From a virus, in the IMG/VR virus record IMGVR_UViG_3300042884_000578, positions 1 through 30,499 of that record: DNA of 30,499 nt, one strand, 5' to 3'. Below the pieces are notes generated by a model. It was not told the DNA's origin. It saw only the letters and a program-made list of their open reading frames with translations, and made no database searches. Both the position numbers and the translations under genes were made by a program. Shown here in pieces: positions 18,601-26,820 of this stretch (positions are counted from its first letter, which is position 1; the number at the start of each line of letters is the position of its first letter).

Positions 18601-20994
18601 ACTAAATGTTGGGTTTTGAAAAGAAATCATTTGACCTGACACATATTTTTTAAGTGTCGCCTTATCACAAAGAATTACAATAGTATTATCATAATGTTTC
18701 TTTCCGGGATTACTTTGTGGTTGATAGGTTACTCTAACTCTATTTACACCACCACCAGGATTATTTGACCCTCCATCAAAATATTTTGCCTTAACATTAA
18801 ATAAATTAATTCTATCAGCTATCGGTAGTCCTGTTGTTATCCAAGTATATGAAGGAAGACCTTGTTGGGTAGATGGATAAGGAACCCCATATCCAGGATT
18901 TCCTGTTTCTCCATCAAAATATCTACCTGTAAATTCATAATTAATAGCGAATCGTCTTGCTGTACTTAAAGGATAACTATAATTAGATGAATTATACGTT
19001 GTTGTCGCCGTTTTTGGTATTTTCCAAGGACCTAACGTAGATACTAATAAAATAGGTGTACCTATACTAAGTGCCGATTTTGATAACTCATCTTTTGTTA
19101 TTGTTGGACAAGGAACAATATCTTCATTACCCGAACTTAAATCTTTATCACCCCCATCTTCATCCGGATTTTCATCAACAGGGTCTCCTTGTTTACAATC
19201 ACACATATTACAATCAGGGTACGTTAATATAGGTACCGCAATACCACTTAAATTAATCTTGAATAATTGGAGAAGAATATAAACACACAATGCTGCAAAC
19301 AATAAGTAAGTCGCTCCTAATAGTAATTGACCCGGAATGGTAACAACCCCTAATCCAACCCCAACAGACGCCGCAAAATGTTGTATAGAAACTATAAAAT
19401 AATAAACAGCAAGGAATCCGAAAAATAATCTTAATATCCATACAATAAAATAAACGATATGTAAAAGAAGTATTATTGCATAAAATATTGGTGTTAATAT
19501 TATACTTAAAAATGAAAATAACACATAAAAGAAATCAAACCTAAAATAACCGTCATTTGTTGGATATCGGTTATTTTCACTTTCACACACATCATCCAAT
19601 ATGTTTTTAATACCTGTAAATCTTTGATATGAACCTCTTCTATATTCATCAATAAATTGTGAAACAGTATAAACTTTATTATATTGCATCATATAAAATC
19701 TATCTTTACAATCAATAGCTTCTTGTATCATTTCCGGATAACTAGTATCATCCCCATAATCATCCCAATTAAGACTAAACGCATATGATTTTTGTTGGAG
19801 TTGTGGGTCACCAGTTTCACCCCAATCTTTAATATTTGGGACTAAATAATTAGCTCTTTTAGTTGATGCTGAGGCCGATGGAGATTGGGACCATTTAATT
19901 TTAAATCTATACTTACCTTTTGTTGGAACCCCTTTTTCTGGGTCAGGAGATAATACCTGCTCCCCAAATTCATTAGTTATGTAATAATCCAAATTCATTG
20001 GGACATCTATCATCCAAGTACCATTTTCATCAATAATTGTTCCTCCACCTTCTAAACCATATGATTCCAAAATAGGTCTTCCAATCGAATCTTCCTGCAT
20101 TGTTTGCCTAATTGCCAATATTTCACCCGGACCTGTTATTACATTACATAAAAAACCAGAACCTCTTGTTGGTCTATTATTCGCTCTAATTGCATTACTA
20201 TCAGAATCTGAAATCATTGACCCCATAAAAATAGCTGTAGGTTGTATATTAATATTCGCCTCTCCCGTTAAATCAAAATCTGTTCTAGTAATACCTAAAT
20301 TACATATCTCAGGTTGTCCCCATAAAGGTTCAATTTCTATAGTTCTATTAAAACTAACAATTTGAGGTAATTCCCTCAAATTAGTTGAAGCCCTAAACTT
20401 GGTACCGTCAACTTGATTTTCAGTTGCTCTACCCATTCTAATTAAATCCTGAGGTGATAACGAAAATTCACCAATATCAGATAAATCAATATCAACAAAA
20501 ATAGTGTGAGAACCAACAGGAACCCCAAAAATCATATAATCACCACTTTGATTAGTTACCGCGTTATATTTAAAATATTTGTCGTAAATTTCACCAAGAA
20601 CAGGACTTAATAATACGTCTCTACGAGTAAAAAAAGTACCGGTTGGTATATGAGCACTATATGAAGGTTTATAAGGTAATAGATTATACCTATAACCATC
20701 ATCATTAACATCATACAAGTTACTGTACGGATAAATGTTAGATATTACCGGGTCATCTTTATCAATTGAATCTAATGGAATGAAAACGGATACTTTAGCA
20801 TTTGGGATACCAAAACCATTATTTACACTGACTCTACCAACAACAACACCGTAATCGGCACATTGTCGTGTGTAGATATCACTTTGAAGGATTTTTAAGG
20901 ATAGAATTTCTAAATACTCGAACTCTTGGTCAATCATCACCTTTAATGAGGTGTCTACACCGACTTGAGTTCTTATTCTATAAGAATTTGACAT
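15661..20994 (-). CDS. Giant baseplate-region protein with internal membrane-type segment
   Basis: 1777 residues, ATG start behind an A-rich leader (ATTAAAAAAGATAATATATG). Residues about 47-170 resemble a carboxypeptidase-regulatory-like beta sandwich ('GVVVGRVSVNNGFGIPNAKV', then 'SGDYMIFGVPVGSHTIFVDI'). Residues about 487-579 form an unusually hydrophobic stretch of three or four potential membrane helices (for example 'SFLSIILTPIFYAIILLLHI', 'YLLFAALCVYILLQLF'). A CNMCDC motif (C595, C598, C600) and an acidic spacer follow. The remaining 1150 residues are beta-rich with scattered Cys and end in 'FHFYFGLKRGASSFDRFKGK'. It directly follows gp6, where T4 has gp7 (1032 residues), so a wedge-associated role is likely. 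A tape-measure protein is less likely: coiled-coil character is absent. Membrane insertion of the host during infection is a hypothesis. Confidence 0.7.
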   Translation of the reverse strand: MSNSYRIRTQVGVDTSLKVMIDQEFEYLEILSLKILQSDIYTRQCADYGVVVGRVSVNNGFGIPNAKVSVFIPLDSIDKDDPVISNIYPYSNLYDVNDDGYRYNLLPYKPSYSAHIPTGTFFTRRDVLLSPVLGEIYDKYFKYNAVTNQSGDYMIFGVPVGSHTIFVDIDLSDIGEFSLSPQDLIRMGRATENQVDGTKFRASTNLRELPQIVSFNRTIEIEPLWGQPEICNLGITRTDFDLTGEANINIQPTAIFMGSMISDSDSNAIRANNRPTRGSGFLCNVITGPGEILAIRQTMQEDSIGRPILESYGLEGGGTIIDENGTWMIDVPMNLDYYITNEFGEQVLSPDPEKGVPTKGKYRFKIKWSQSPSASASTKRANYLVPNIKDWGETGDPQLQQKSYAFSLNWDDYGDDTSYPEMIQEAIDCKDRFYMMQYNKVYTVSQFIDEYRRGSYQRFTGIKNILDDVCESENNRYPTNDGYFRFDFFYVLFSFLSIILTPIFYAIILLLHIVYFIVWILRLFFGFLAVYYFIVSIQHFAASVGVGLGVVTIPGQLLLGATYLLFAALCVYILLQLFKINLSGIAVPILTYPDCNMCDCKQGDPVDENPDEDGGDKDLSSGNEDIVPCPTITKDELSKSALSIGTPILLVSTLGPWKIPKTATTTYNSSNYSYPLSTARRFAINYEFTGRYFDGETGNPGYGVPYPSTQQGLPSYTWITTGLPIADRINLFNVKAKYFDGGSNNPGGGVNRVRVTYQPQSNPGKKHYDNTIVILCDKATLKKYVSGQMISFQNPTFSKDPNINSTILNYAGNYAITGTTGLVRPLTGTTSTGTITVPVSYASFDGNSTVSGPNSTYNVSLTGNTKYNELYRFPTDIEYFQVITGMTYSAFTSMCSTTPIAGSLNERYIRNVTTLHNIMYNNDTDNGSSDPISYYLRPIDSIKNNASIGVIILNRGVDPYTDKIDIEYGLGKLFGFPNEDDIKVSTKCRMNIPIQKGFLNISHSKTDYPSSTIDGVTTGDALGTDAYTNNKLYYDSYLFTPQANDVLGSVTGYSDDMTTIITTPNVLLSAGYSGFNSNLISYYSSLDNRSGSFTPGCINAGTTSNPKVNNVLVAKTNSTLGISVSSQNNFTKNIETIKSSDKLEGACQNCNDVGDIFYLRFGTPYTLSNNAQGYLPLEIVEGSSIMAMIGYFSRAKHTCYRRRAQCGGWNANHKLRGVRIDDVLPMEATIQTYYFSPTYDTTGNTLNFSTGSSGKVKIMRGDRLPTSTVPLEFCCNSWVLQKNYNLQAYIIPDKGVVGITSTVGSTGTVGSGVSQDNSEDLKNQKNINALFTTFTCNGSANLECYGKQCLPRNGANNAVITIDRSKSRFLGKTIFSKGCYKFVTVVFLSLINDWALMSEWIARNMVMLGACRNVFSHTFSNNWVNGNLYVMSFKNDTIGFSSPTSSTPNAPIFRYPTEVVIRHTSSRNFYYRCTGYDGDSKQFTKSIKYPTTIMDLGPRSNFLQEIVMSDEYDGYIVNKLDSSTFSHVDEILNLFIISRFLDNDFLENLLGLNILQYFNTRTNLKFDSDYSQLISISSELGVAAFQSTNYPDEPSPKQSPIYIGCDGLIGIFFSSDTQTRDFLTPKRTIIDPTGLISNQGCSFSNFPIYSQEVPLSQWKIENGSSIFGTDGNEWVDEGDAGYIYSSKYQSLDRLEANSRYFRNYGITILDDKGFIYAVDGAGDLIAATSAWSQNTQTIDKQLVTVGAPFHFYFGLKRGASSFDRFKGKWINTEIIVN

Positions 20995-21066
20995 ATATTA
21001 TCTTTTTTAATAAATAGTTTATACACTATTTTTAAAAGATAATTCATTATTATTTAAAATAAATTA
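20995..21066 (-). promoter_or_regulatory. AT-rich intergenic gap with small hairpin, possible promoter/leader region
   Basis: This 72-base gap is the longest on the minus strand, where other junctions are mostly 1-54 bases. It is almost pure A/T and holds an inverted repeat AAATAGT (21012-21018), a 6-base loop, and ACTATTT (21025-21031). No clear U tract follows on the minus strand, so it is a poor terminator. It may carry a promoter or processing site for the giant structural gene. No known promoter consensus is matched convincingly. Confidence 0.35.
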
Positions 21067-22905
21067 TTATGAGAAATTAACTGTTTTAAGATTTTTAACT
21101 CTAATATTGATATCTTTGTTAGAATATCTAATTTGATAACTCTGAGTTGGTTCCGCATAAATTGTTTCATCAATCAACTCAATTTGTCTTGTTGTTGGGT
21201 CTGAATATCTTTGAGATGTTTGAGATGATGAATATTGTCCACCAACATTATTAAAAAATTGTACATCTGAAATTGTAATAACCCCATTTTCATTTTGTAA
21301 CAATCTTTTTAAATCAGATACGTTAACATTTTGACCCATTTGTCTGTTTGACGGACTAAAATAGTCAGAAACTACAGTTATTAACTGAGATATAACAGTA
21401 CCTTGATTTTGAGAGTTATCCAATACAACGTCAACGTTTACACTTAAATCAATTACATTAGCACTTTGAACTGAAACGTAATCATTAATCATTCTATAAT
21501 TTGAAAGGTAATTAGCAACATTACTTTTTAACGTATTTGAAACAACTTCCGTTAATGCTCCCGATTCATCATATGATAACATTTGAATAATAATTTTATT
21601 ATTTTGTTCAGTAATAGCAACTTTAGCTGGTGCTCCGTATTGTGACGGCATTGTTCTAATAATTGATTCATAATCATTAACAGTTACCGCTCTATTTTGT
21701 GCGGAAAAATTATAAGAAACCATATTTCTCACTTCTTCCGTTGTTGGAAAGTCTGCCCCACCAATTGCCGCTGTAACATTTGAACATCTCAATGAATTAA
21801 CAACCGTTGTATTAATACTTTCTGACGGTCCATTAACAAAAAAGGAAACTGTACCAACTTGCGTGATTGTATCAACACCTAAGTTACTTCCGGTACCACC
21901 ACCAACTCTGTATTGAACAAATAGTGTAGTGTTTGCCTTTAGAGTACTACCTAACCCTAAATTATTTGAGTATTTGTTTAGGTTTAACATAAATCCGTTT
22001 GCCGCGAATTCTCTTAATTGTTCATCTGCGGATTGATTACCTCCACCGAATGTCATTTTTAAGAATCCTTCAGGCGTAAATTCAGAAATAAACTTATTAC
22101 TTGTCTGAATATATCTCCCAACTTTAATTCCCGGAGAATCAGATACTTTTGTTGGGTCTTCAACGAAGACTCTGTCTTGAGCTAAAGCTTGAACTTCATA
22201 CCATTTATTATCTGTTCCTAAAAATTCTTGTGATGATGGTACGTTAGTATATTGAGTCCCATCTTTTAATAAAACTCCGGTGATTCCTAACACATTTTTT
22301 TCTGGTAAGAATAATTCATAAAAAGGTTTAACATCATTAGGTGTTATAACTTTTTTAAATACTTTAGTCAAACCATTAACAACGGTTTCTCGTTTAGTAA
22401 TTGTGTAATTAAGTATTCTATTATTTGAATCAAAATTTGGGATTTTCAATCTATTTGGGAACCCATCAGCATTAGTTGGTGACGCAAAATCAATTTCATA
22501 AACCGTTTCAAAAACTTGTCCCGCTCCGTTAAATTGAGAACCTCTTCTTAATACCCCACAGTAACTTAAATCTTCTTTATCCCCATAAGCCGGTACTGTA
22601 ATTGAGAAATCAATTAACGCAACTGACGGTCTCATTCCCGGTATTTTTAATCCATAAGTTTTTGCAATATTATATACTGACGACCTTTGTTGAGCGTATT
22701 GTAACACAGTCTCCTGAACACTTCTATCAATATTAAATTGTAAGTTATCCGTTACCGCAGCATTTAGGTCTAATAAAACCGAAAATACCGATGCGTCATT
22801 AAAATTCTGAACAGTTTCAGGATAATAAGTTTTAGTAAAATTTATAAGTTCCGTTCTGATTGATTGGAAATCTCTTGTTGTGTATGAAATCTTTTTATTA
22901 GCCAT
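21067..22905 (-). CDS. Baseplate wedge protein gp6-like (Baseplate_J)
   Basis: 612 residues, close to T4 gp6 (660). The N-terminal block is highly characteristic of gp6 in T4-like and cyanomyovirus phages: 'ISYTTRDFQSIRTELINFTK', 'NDASVFSVLLDLNAAVTDNL', then FNIDRSVQETVLQYAQQRSS and 'IAKTYGLKIPGMRPSVALID'. A Baseplate_J-type central part includes 'VRNMVSYNFSAQNRAVTVND' followed by YESIIRTMPSQYGAP. gp6 forms the inner ring of baseplate wedges that holds the hub and opens on sheath contraction. The ATG is preceded by an AT-rich leader and lies four bases after the gp25-like stop. The gp25-gp6 order matches T4 25-6. Confidence 0.93.
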   Translation of the reverse strand: MANKKISYTTRDFQSIRTELINFTKTYYPETVQNFNDASVFSVLLDLNAAVTDNLQFNIDRSVQETVLQYAQQRSSVYNIAKTYGLKIPGMRPSVALIDFSITVPAYGDKEDLSYCGVLRRGSQFNGAGQVFETVYEIDFASPTNADGFPNRLKIPNFDSNNRILNYTITKRETVVNGLTKVFKKVITPNDVKPFYELFLPEKNVLGITGVLLKDGTQYTNVPSSQEFLGTDNKWYEVQALAQDRVFVEDPTKVSDSPGIKVGRYIQTSNKFISEFTPEGFLKMTFGGGNQSADEQLREFAANGFMLNLNKYSNNLGLGSTLKANTTLFVQYRVGGGTGSNLGVDTITQVGTVSFFVNGPSESINTTVVNSLRCSNVTAAIGGADFPTTEEVRNMVSYNFSAQNRAVTVNDYESIIRTMPSQYGAPAKVAITEQNNKIIIQMLSYDESGALTEVVSNTLKSNVANYLSNYRMINDYVSVQSANVIDLSVNVDVVLDNSQNQGTVISQLITVVSDYFSPSNRQMGQNVNVSDLKRLLQNENGVITISDVQFFNNVGGQYSSSQTSQRYSDPTTRQIELIDETIYAEPTQSYQIRYSNKDINIRVKNLKTVNFS

Positions 22906-22909
22906 AATA

Positions 22910-23368
22910 TTATATATTAATTATTACAAAATCGCTAGTATTAAAAACATCATCTGTGATGATATAATCAATCCTAACTTTAGCGGTATGTTCTAATTGA
23001 CCAATACCAGGTACTCTAAAAACTCTATCGTTTTCACCATTAATATAAGACCCTTTATCTTCTTGTCCATCAGATGCCGCAGTTACACTAATATTAGTAA
23101 GTTTTAAATTTGGCATATACAAATCAACAGCGTCACGTATTTCAGATTCTATTTGTGAAAATGTAGGTGTATCTAATGGGTCAAAAAGAAATTCATATAA
23201 TCTTGTCCCAAAATCAGGTAAATAATATCTTGAACCTTTCCTTGTTAGTAAAAGATGTATTAAATTGTTTCTAATTTCTTTTTCGGTCGTACTAGATAAA
23301 TCTAAATATTTCCCATCAAAAGAATCTCTGAAAGGAAAAGTTAACCCGTATGTTGTTCCATCTGCCAT
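22910..23368 (-). CDS. Baseplate wedge protein gp25-like
   Basis: 152 residues from the ATG at 23368-23366, beginning MADGTTYGLTFPFRDSFDGK, then 'IRNNLIHLLLTRKGSRYYLP' and 'DFGTRLYEFLFDPLD', the core signature of the gp25/W family (T4 gp25 is 132 residues). It bridges gp6 to the sheath initiator and starts sheath assembly. The frame also runs back to a TTG at 23413, but that start would lie at the edge of the nrdA terminator's U tract and add 15 unconserved residues, so the ATG is preferred. The old 'lysozyme' label of T4 gp25 is not supported by any catalytic motif here. Confidence 0.9.
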   Translation of the reverse strand: MADGTTYGLTFPFRDSFDGKYLDLSSTTEKEIRNNLIHLLLTRKGSRYYLPDFGTRLYEFLFDPLDTPTFSQIESEIRDAVDLYMPNLKLTNISVTAASDGQEDKGSYINGENDRVFRVPGIGQLEHTAKVRIDYIITDDVFNTSDFVIINI

Positions 23369-23411
23369 AACTATAAATATAGTGTCGTCATTATTTTTTA
23401 TAAATACCCCC

Positions 23412-23443
23412 AAAATAAAAAATCACGACCTAAGCCGTGATTT
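23412..23443 (-). terminator. Intrinsic terminator after nrdA
   Basis: On the minus strand a 9-bp stem (23421-23429 with 23434-23442, one G-U pair) closes a 4-base loop and is followed by a T-rich run into 23412. It starts about ten bases past the nrdA stop and lies just before the gp25-like gene. It therefore separates the nucleotide/replication transcription unit from the structural unit, which would need its own promoter or readthrough. Confidence 0.85.
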
Positions 23444-23452
23444 ATATTCTTG

Positions 23453-25867
23453 TTAAGAACCACATCCGAAACATTCAAATTCCGTATCTGTTGGTTTTTG
23501 TGTTAATTCAACCGTTGGTTTATCAATTGATTTTGGTTGACCTACTTTAGATATGTCCACCGCCAAGTGTTTTGCTCCGGTCGATATCGCTTTCGTTCTA
23601 ACATAATAACAAAGAGTTTTTAAACCTTTACCCCAAGAATGGAAGTGTGATGATGAAATTTTTGATAATGTTGGGTTAGACATATAGATATTCATTGATT
23701 GTGATTGGTCAATGAATGGTGCTCTGTCAGCCGCCATATCAATAAGTTCTCTTTGAGATATCTCCCAAATTGTTTTGTATTTTGGAATTAAATGTTCAAT
23801 TCTTTTAACTTTTTTATTGTAATTTTTATCTTCTTGGTCAAGATAATTATTAAAGTTAATATTTTGAATTGACCCTTCATTCATAATAATTTCATTTTTC
23901 AAATCTTCAGACCAAATACCTATTTTTTCAAAATCGTTAATTAAGTATTTGTTAACAATTAAAATCTCACCACCAACAACACGACGATTAAATAATGCCG
24001 AGTGAGCCGGTTCTGTCATTTCAAATGAACCTGTGATTTTAGCTGAAGATGCAACTGGCATTTGAGCAGTGAATAATGAGTTACAAACTCCGTGATTGGA
24101 CACTTCTAACTTAAGTGAGTCCCAATCCCACATTCTACCTAATCCTTCGTAATCTAATCCCCACATATCAAATTGGAATATACCTTTTGACATTGGTGAA
24201 CCTTTAAAGAATTCGTATGGTTTATATTCACCTGATTTACATAACTCCATACTCTCAGTGATTGCCGCAAAGTAGATTGTTTCAAATATTTCTTTGTTTA
24301 ATTGTTTTGCCTCTTCAGATGTGAAAATATAATCCATTAAGAAAAATACGTCAGCAAGACCTTGAGTTCCAATCGCGATTGCTCTTTGTTCTAAACCACC
24401 TTTTCTACCTTGTTCAGTTGAATAACTATTAATGTCAACAACTTTATTAAGTGCTCTAACAACTTTTCTAACCTCACTGTAAAGTAATTTGAAATCAAAT
24501 TCACCTTTAACAATAAAGTTTTTCAACACCATAGATGATAATGTACAGATTGCGGTAGTATTCTCATCAGTATATTGGTAAATCTCATTACATAAGTTAG
24601 ATTGTTTAATCACCCCAATGTTTTGATGGTTTGTTTTTCTGTTTGCACTATCTTTAGAACATAAATAAGGAACTCCTGTTTCAACTTGAGATTCAATAAT
24701 TTTATTCCAAATTGTTTGTGCCTTTACTTTTTTACCAAGACCAAGTTCAACCGCTTTATTGTAGTTCGATTCGTACTCATCACCATAAGTTTCCTGTAAT
24801 GGTTTGATACCCGCCTTTTTAATATCGTTAGGACAGAACAAATACCAATCCGCATTGTTTTTAACCGCATTCATAAAGTTGTCCGGTAACCATATTGAGG
24901 TAAATAAATCTTTTGCTCTCAATTCTTCAGCCCCCGTATTTTTTTTGATTTCAAGTAAATCAATGATGTCTTTATGCCAAGGTTCAATATAGATAGCCGC
25001 ACTTCCCGGTCTTCTACCTTGTTGGTTAAAGAATCTTAACCCTTCATTAACAATCTTTAGGTATTTCAATAAACCACCAGCAAATCCACCTGATGAATTA
25101 ATACGACTCTCTTTACTACGAATGTTTGACATACATAACCCAATACCAGCGGCATCAGATGAATATGTTGAAATGTCATTGAATGTTTGTAATAACCCTT
25201 CTCTTGAATCTCCGTGATTGTATTTTAATACACAAGACGCTAGTTGAGGTGTTTTAGTTCCCGCGTTAATCATAATTGGTGTTGCAGGAGATATAACTTG
25301 ATTTGATAATGAATGATAATACTCAACCGCTTGTTCAAATGATTTAGTAACCCATAAAGCCACTCTCATATACATATGTTGAGGTCTTTCAATTACTCTC
25401 CCTTCAGGATTTTTTAACAAATACATTTCTTGTAATGATTTCCACGCAAAATAATCAAAATTGTAATCATTTTCGTGATTAATTACAGAATCAATATTTT
25501 CAGGACCATATAGTTCAATAGTTTCCATTAACTTATCGTTAATGATACCATCAACGTGTAATGTGTGCATTGTGTTACAAAAACTATCATCAGTTTCTTT
25601 ATGGTATGCAGAAATAGCCACAGAAGACGCCAATCTTGAATAATCGTGGTGACTTCCGGTGTATGCCGCAGCAATCTCATAAACCAATTTATCCAACTCT
25701 TTGGTTGTAATAACACCCTCTGTTGGAACTGAAGTAATCACCTTAATGAATACCTCATCAGCATTTACGTTTAATCCTCTTGCCGCTCGTTTAACTCTAT
25801 TATAAATTTTTTGGGGGTTGAACGAAACTTCGTCCCCCCCTCTTTTTCTTATCTTTAGTGACATCAT
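23453..25867 (-). CDS. nrdA: Ribonucleoside-diphosphate reductase alpha subunit (class Ia)
   Basis: 804 residues. Residues 1-90 form an ATP-cone (MSLKIRKRGGDEVSFNPQKI onward), the dATP/ATP overall-activity switch. The catalytic barrel keeps all key residues: C212 and C441 (the redox pair, 'LASCVL' and 'AICTLS'), N424-C426-E428 in NLCNEI (C426 the thiyl radical), and Y754-Y755 in 'KTLCYYVRT' for radical transfer. The C-terminal C799/C802 (ECFGCGS) is the swinging pair reduced by thioredoxin or glutaredoxin. It reduces NDPs to dNDPs with NrdB for phage DNA synthesis. Two adjacent ATGs start the gene (25867 and 25864); the gap to nrdB is one base. The 'MPVASSAKITGSFE' region and YYVRT are closer to the eukaryote/T4-like subtype than to E. 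coli. Confidence 0.96.
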   Translation of the reverse strand: MMSLKIRKRGGDEVSFNPQKIYNRVKRAARGLNVNADEVFIKVITSVPTEGVITTKELDKLVYEIAAAYTGSHHDYSRLASSVAISAYHKETDDSFCNTMHTLHVDGIINDKLMETIELYGPENIDSVINHENDYNFDYFAWKSLQEMYLLKNPEGRVIERPQHMYMRVALWVTKSFEQAVEYYHSLSNQVISPATPIMINAGTKTPQLASCVLKYNHGDSREGLLQTFNDISTYSSDAAGIGLCMSNIRSKESRINSSGGFAGGLLKYLKIVNEGLRFFNQQGRRPGSAAIYIEPWHKDIIDLLEIKKNTGAEELRAKDLFTSIWLPDNFMNAVKNNADWYLFCPNDIKKAGIKPLQETYGDEYESNYNKAVELGLGKKVKAQTIWNKIIESQVETGVPYLCSKDSANRKTNHQNIGVIKQSNLCNEIYQYTDENTTAICTLSSMVLKNFIVKGEFDFKLLYSEVRKVVRALNKVVDINSYSTEQGRKGGLEQRAIAIGTQGLADVFFLMDYIFTSEEAKQLNKEIFETIYFAAITESMELCKSGEYKPYEFFKGSPMSKGIFQFDMWGLDYEGLGRMWDWDSLKLEVSNHGVCNSLFTAQMPVASSAKITGSFEMTEPAHSALFNRRVVGGEILIVNKYLINDFEKIGIWSEDLKNEIIMNEGSIQNINFNNYLDQEDKNYNKKVKRIEHLIPKYKTIWEISQRELIDMAADRAPFIDQSQSMNIYMSNPTLSKISSSHFHSWGKGLKTLCYYVRTKAISTGAKHLAVDISKVGQPKSIDKPTVELTQKPTDTEFECFGCGS

Positions 25868-25868
25868 A

Positions 25869-26819
25869 TTAAAAATCGTCTGTAAATGTTAATGACTCCC
25901 CTAATTTGGCCTTTTGATACTCCATTGTTCTTGATTCAAAGAAATTACCCTTTGTTTCAACAGCAATCTGTTCCATAAATTTAAATGGTTGTTCCACATT
26001 AAAGTGTTTTTTACAACCAAACTTAACCAATAATCCGTCGGTAACAAATTCAAGATATTGTTTCATCAAGTTTGAATTCATACCAATTAAAGACACAGGT
26101 AATGATTCAGTGATAAATTCTTTTTCAATCTCTAAAGCAGATAGTAAGATTTCTTTAATTCTTTTTTCTGTTGGTTTGTTCTCAACGTGATTGTTAATCA
26201 GATGAATAGCAAAATCACAATGTAAGTTCTCATCTTTGAAGATTAATGAATTAGCGTTACACAATCCTTGCATAATTCCTCTTGATTTCATCCAAAAGAT
26301 AGAACAGAATGACCCTGAGAAGAAGATACCTTCAACCGCAGCAAATGCCACTAATCTTTCTTGAAAAGAAGAATTCTCAATCCAATCAAGAGCCCATTTA
26401 GCTTTCTTTTGAACTGCCGGTAATCTATCAATAGCGTGGAAACATTCATCTTTCTCTTTATCATCAGACACATAAGTATCAATCAACAATGAATACATTA
26501 ACGAGTGAATGTTCTCCATCATAATTTGGAATCCGTAAAAGAACTTTGCTTCAGCATATTGAACCTCTTTTAAGAAATTCTCAGCCAAGTTTTCATTTAC
26601 AATACCATCAGACGCTGCGAAGAACGCTAATATATTTTTAAGGAAATATCTTTCATTATCAGATAGGTTTTCCCAATCTCTAATATCGTTAGATAAATCT
26701 ACTTCTTCTGCCGTCCAAAAAGCAGCTTGATGTTGTTTGTAAAATTCCCATATATCATTATGTTCAATAGGGAAGATAACAAATCGGTCATTATTTGGTT
26801 CTAATATTTTTTCTTTCAT
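25869..26819 (-). CDS. nrdB: Ribonucleoside-diphosphate reductase beta subunit (class Ia)
   Basis: 316 residues; the ferritin-like radical-generating subunit. The diiron ligands and radical tyrosine are visible and correctly spaced: D71 ('AASDGIVN'), E102 and H105 ('[10 protein letters not shown]'), Y109 (radical Tyr, +4 from H105), E163 ('AVEGIFFSG'), E197 and H200 ('FKDENLHCD'). The D71-E102 spacing of 31 equals that of E. coli D84-E115. The C-terminal peptide ESLTFTDDF resembles the eukaryotic R2 tail that docks into the alpha subunit. One base separates it from nrdA and one from the helicase gene, so all three are probably co-transcribed. The presence of Y109 argues against a Tyr-less class Ic enzyme. 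Confidence 0.96.
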   Translation of the reverse strand: MKEKILEPNNDRFVIFPIEHNDIWEFYKQHQAAFWTAEEVDLSNDIRDWENLSDNERYFLKNILAFFAASDGIVNENLAENFLKEVQYAEAKFFYGFQIMMENIHSLMYSLLIDTYVSDDKEKDECFHAIDRLPAVQKKAKWALDWIENSSFQERLVAFAAVEGIFFSGSFCSIFWMKSRGIMQGLCNANSLIFKDENLHCDFAIHLINNHVENKPTEKRIKEILLSALEIEKEFITESLPVSLIGMNSNLMKQYLEFVTDGLLVKFGCKKHFNVEQPFKFMEQIAVETKGNFFESRTMEYQKAKLGESLTFTDDF

Positions 26820-26820
26820 A

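Noticed and set aside
15661-20994. Tape-measure protein identity for the 1777-residue gene
   Set aside because: It is beta-rich with a carboxypeptidase-regulatory-like domain and lacks the long helical/coiled-coil character of tape measures; it also follows gp6 rather than tail tube genes.
21012-21031. Intrinsic terminator after gp6
   Set aside because: The stem is only 7 AT-rich pairs and lacks a U tract in the minus-strand direction.
22910-23368. Lysozyme activity for the gp25-like protein
   Set aside because: The 'lysozyme' name is a legacy label; no catalytic Glu/Asp arrangement is visible and the gene matches the structural wedge family.
23372-23406. Two TATAAATA strings (23372-23379 and 23399-23406, + strand) like T4 late promoters
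   Set aside because: They point antisense into nrdA's 3' end with no gene downstream, in an AT-rich region where such strings arise by chance.
24804-24992. 62-residue + strand frame inside nrdA (and similar short frames opposite large genes)
   Set aside because: Antisense shadows of genes with firm family evidence; composition mirrors the opposite-strand coding sequence.
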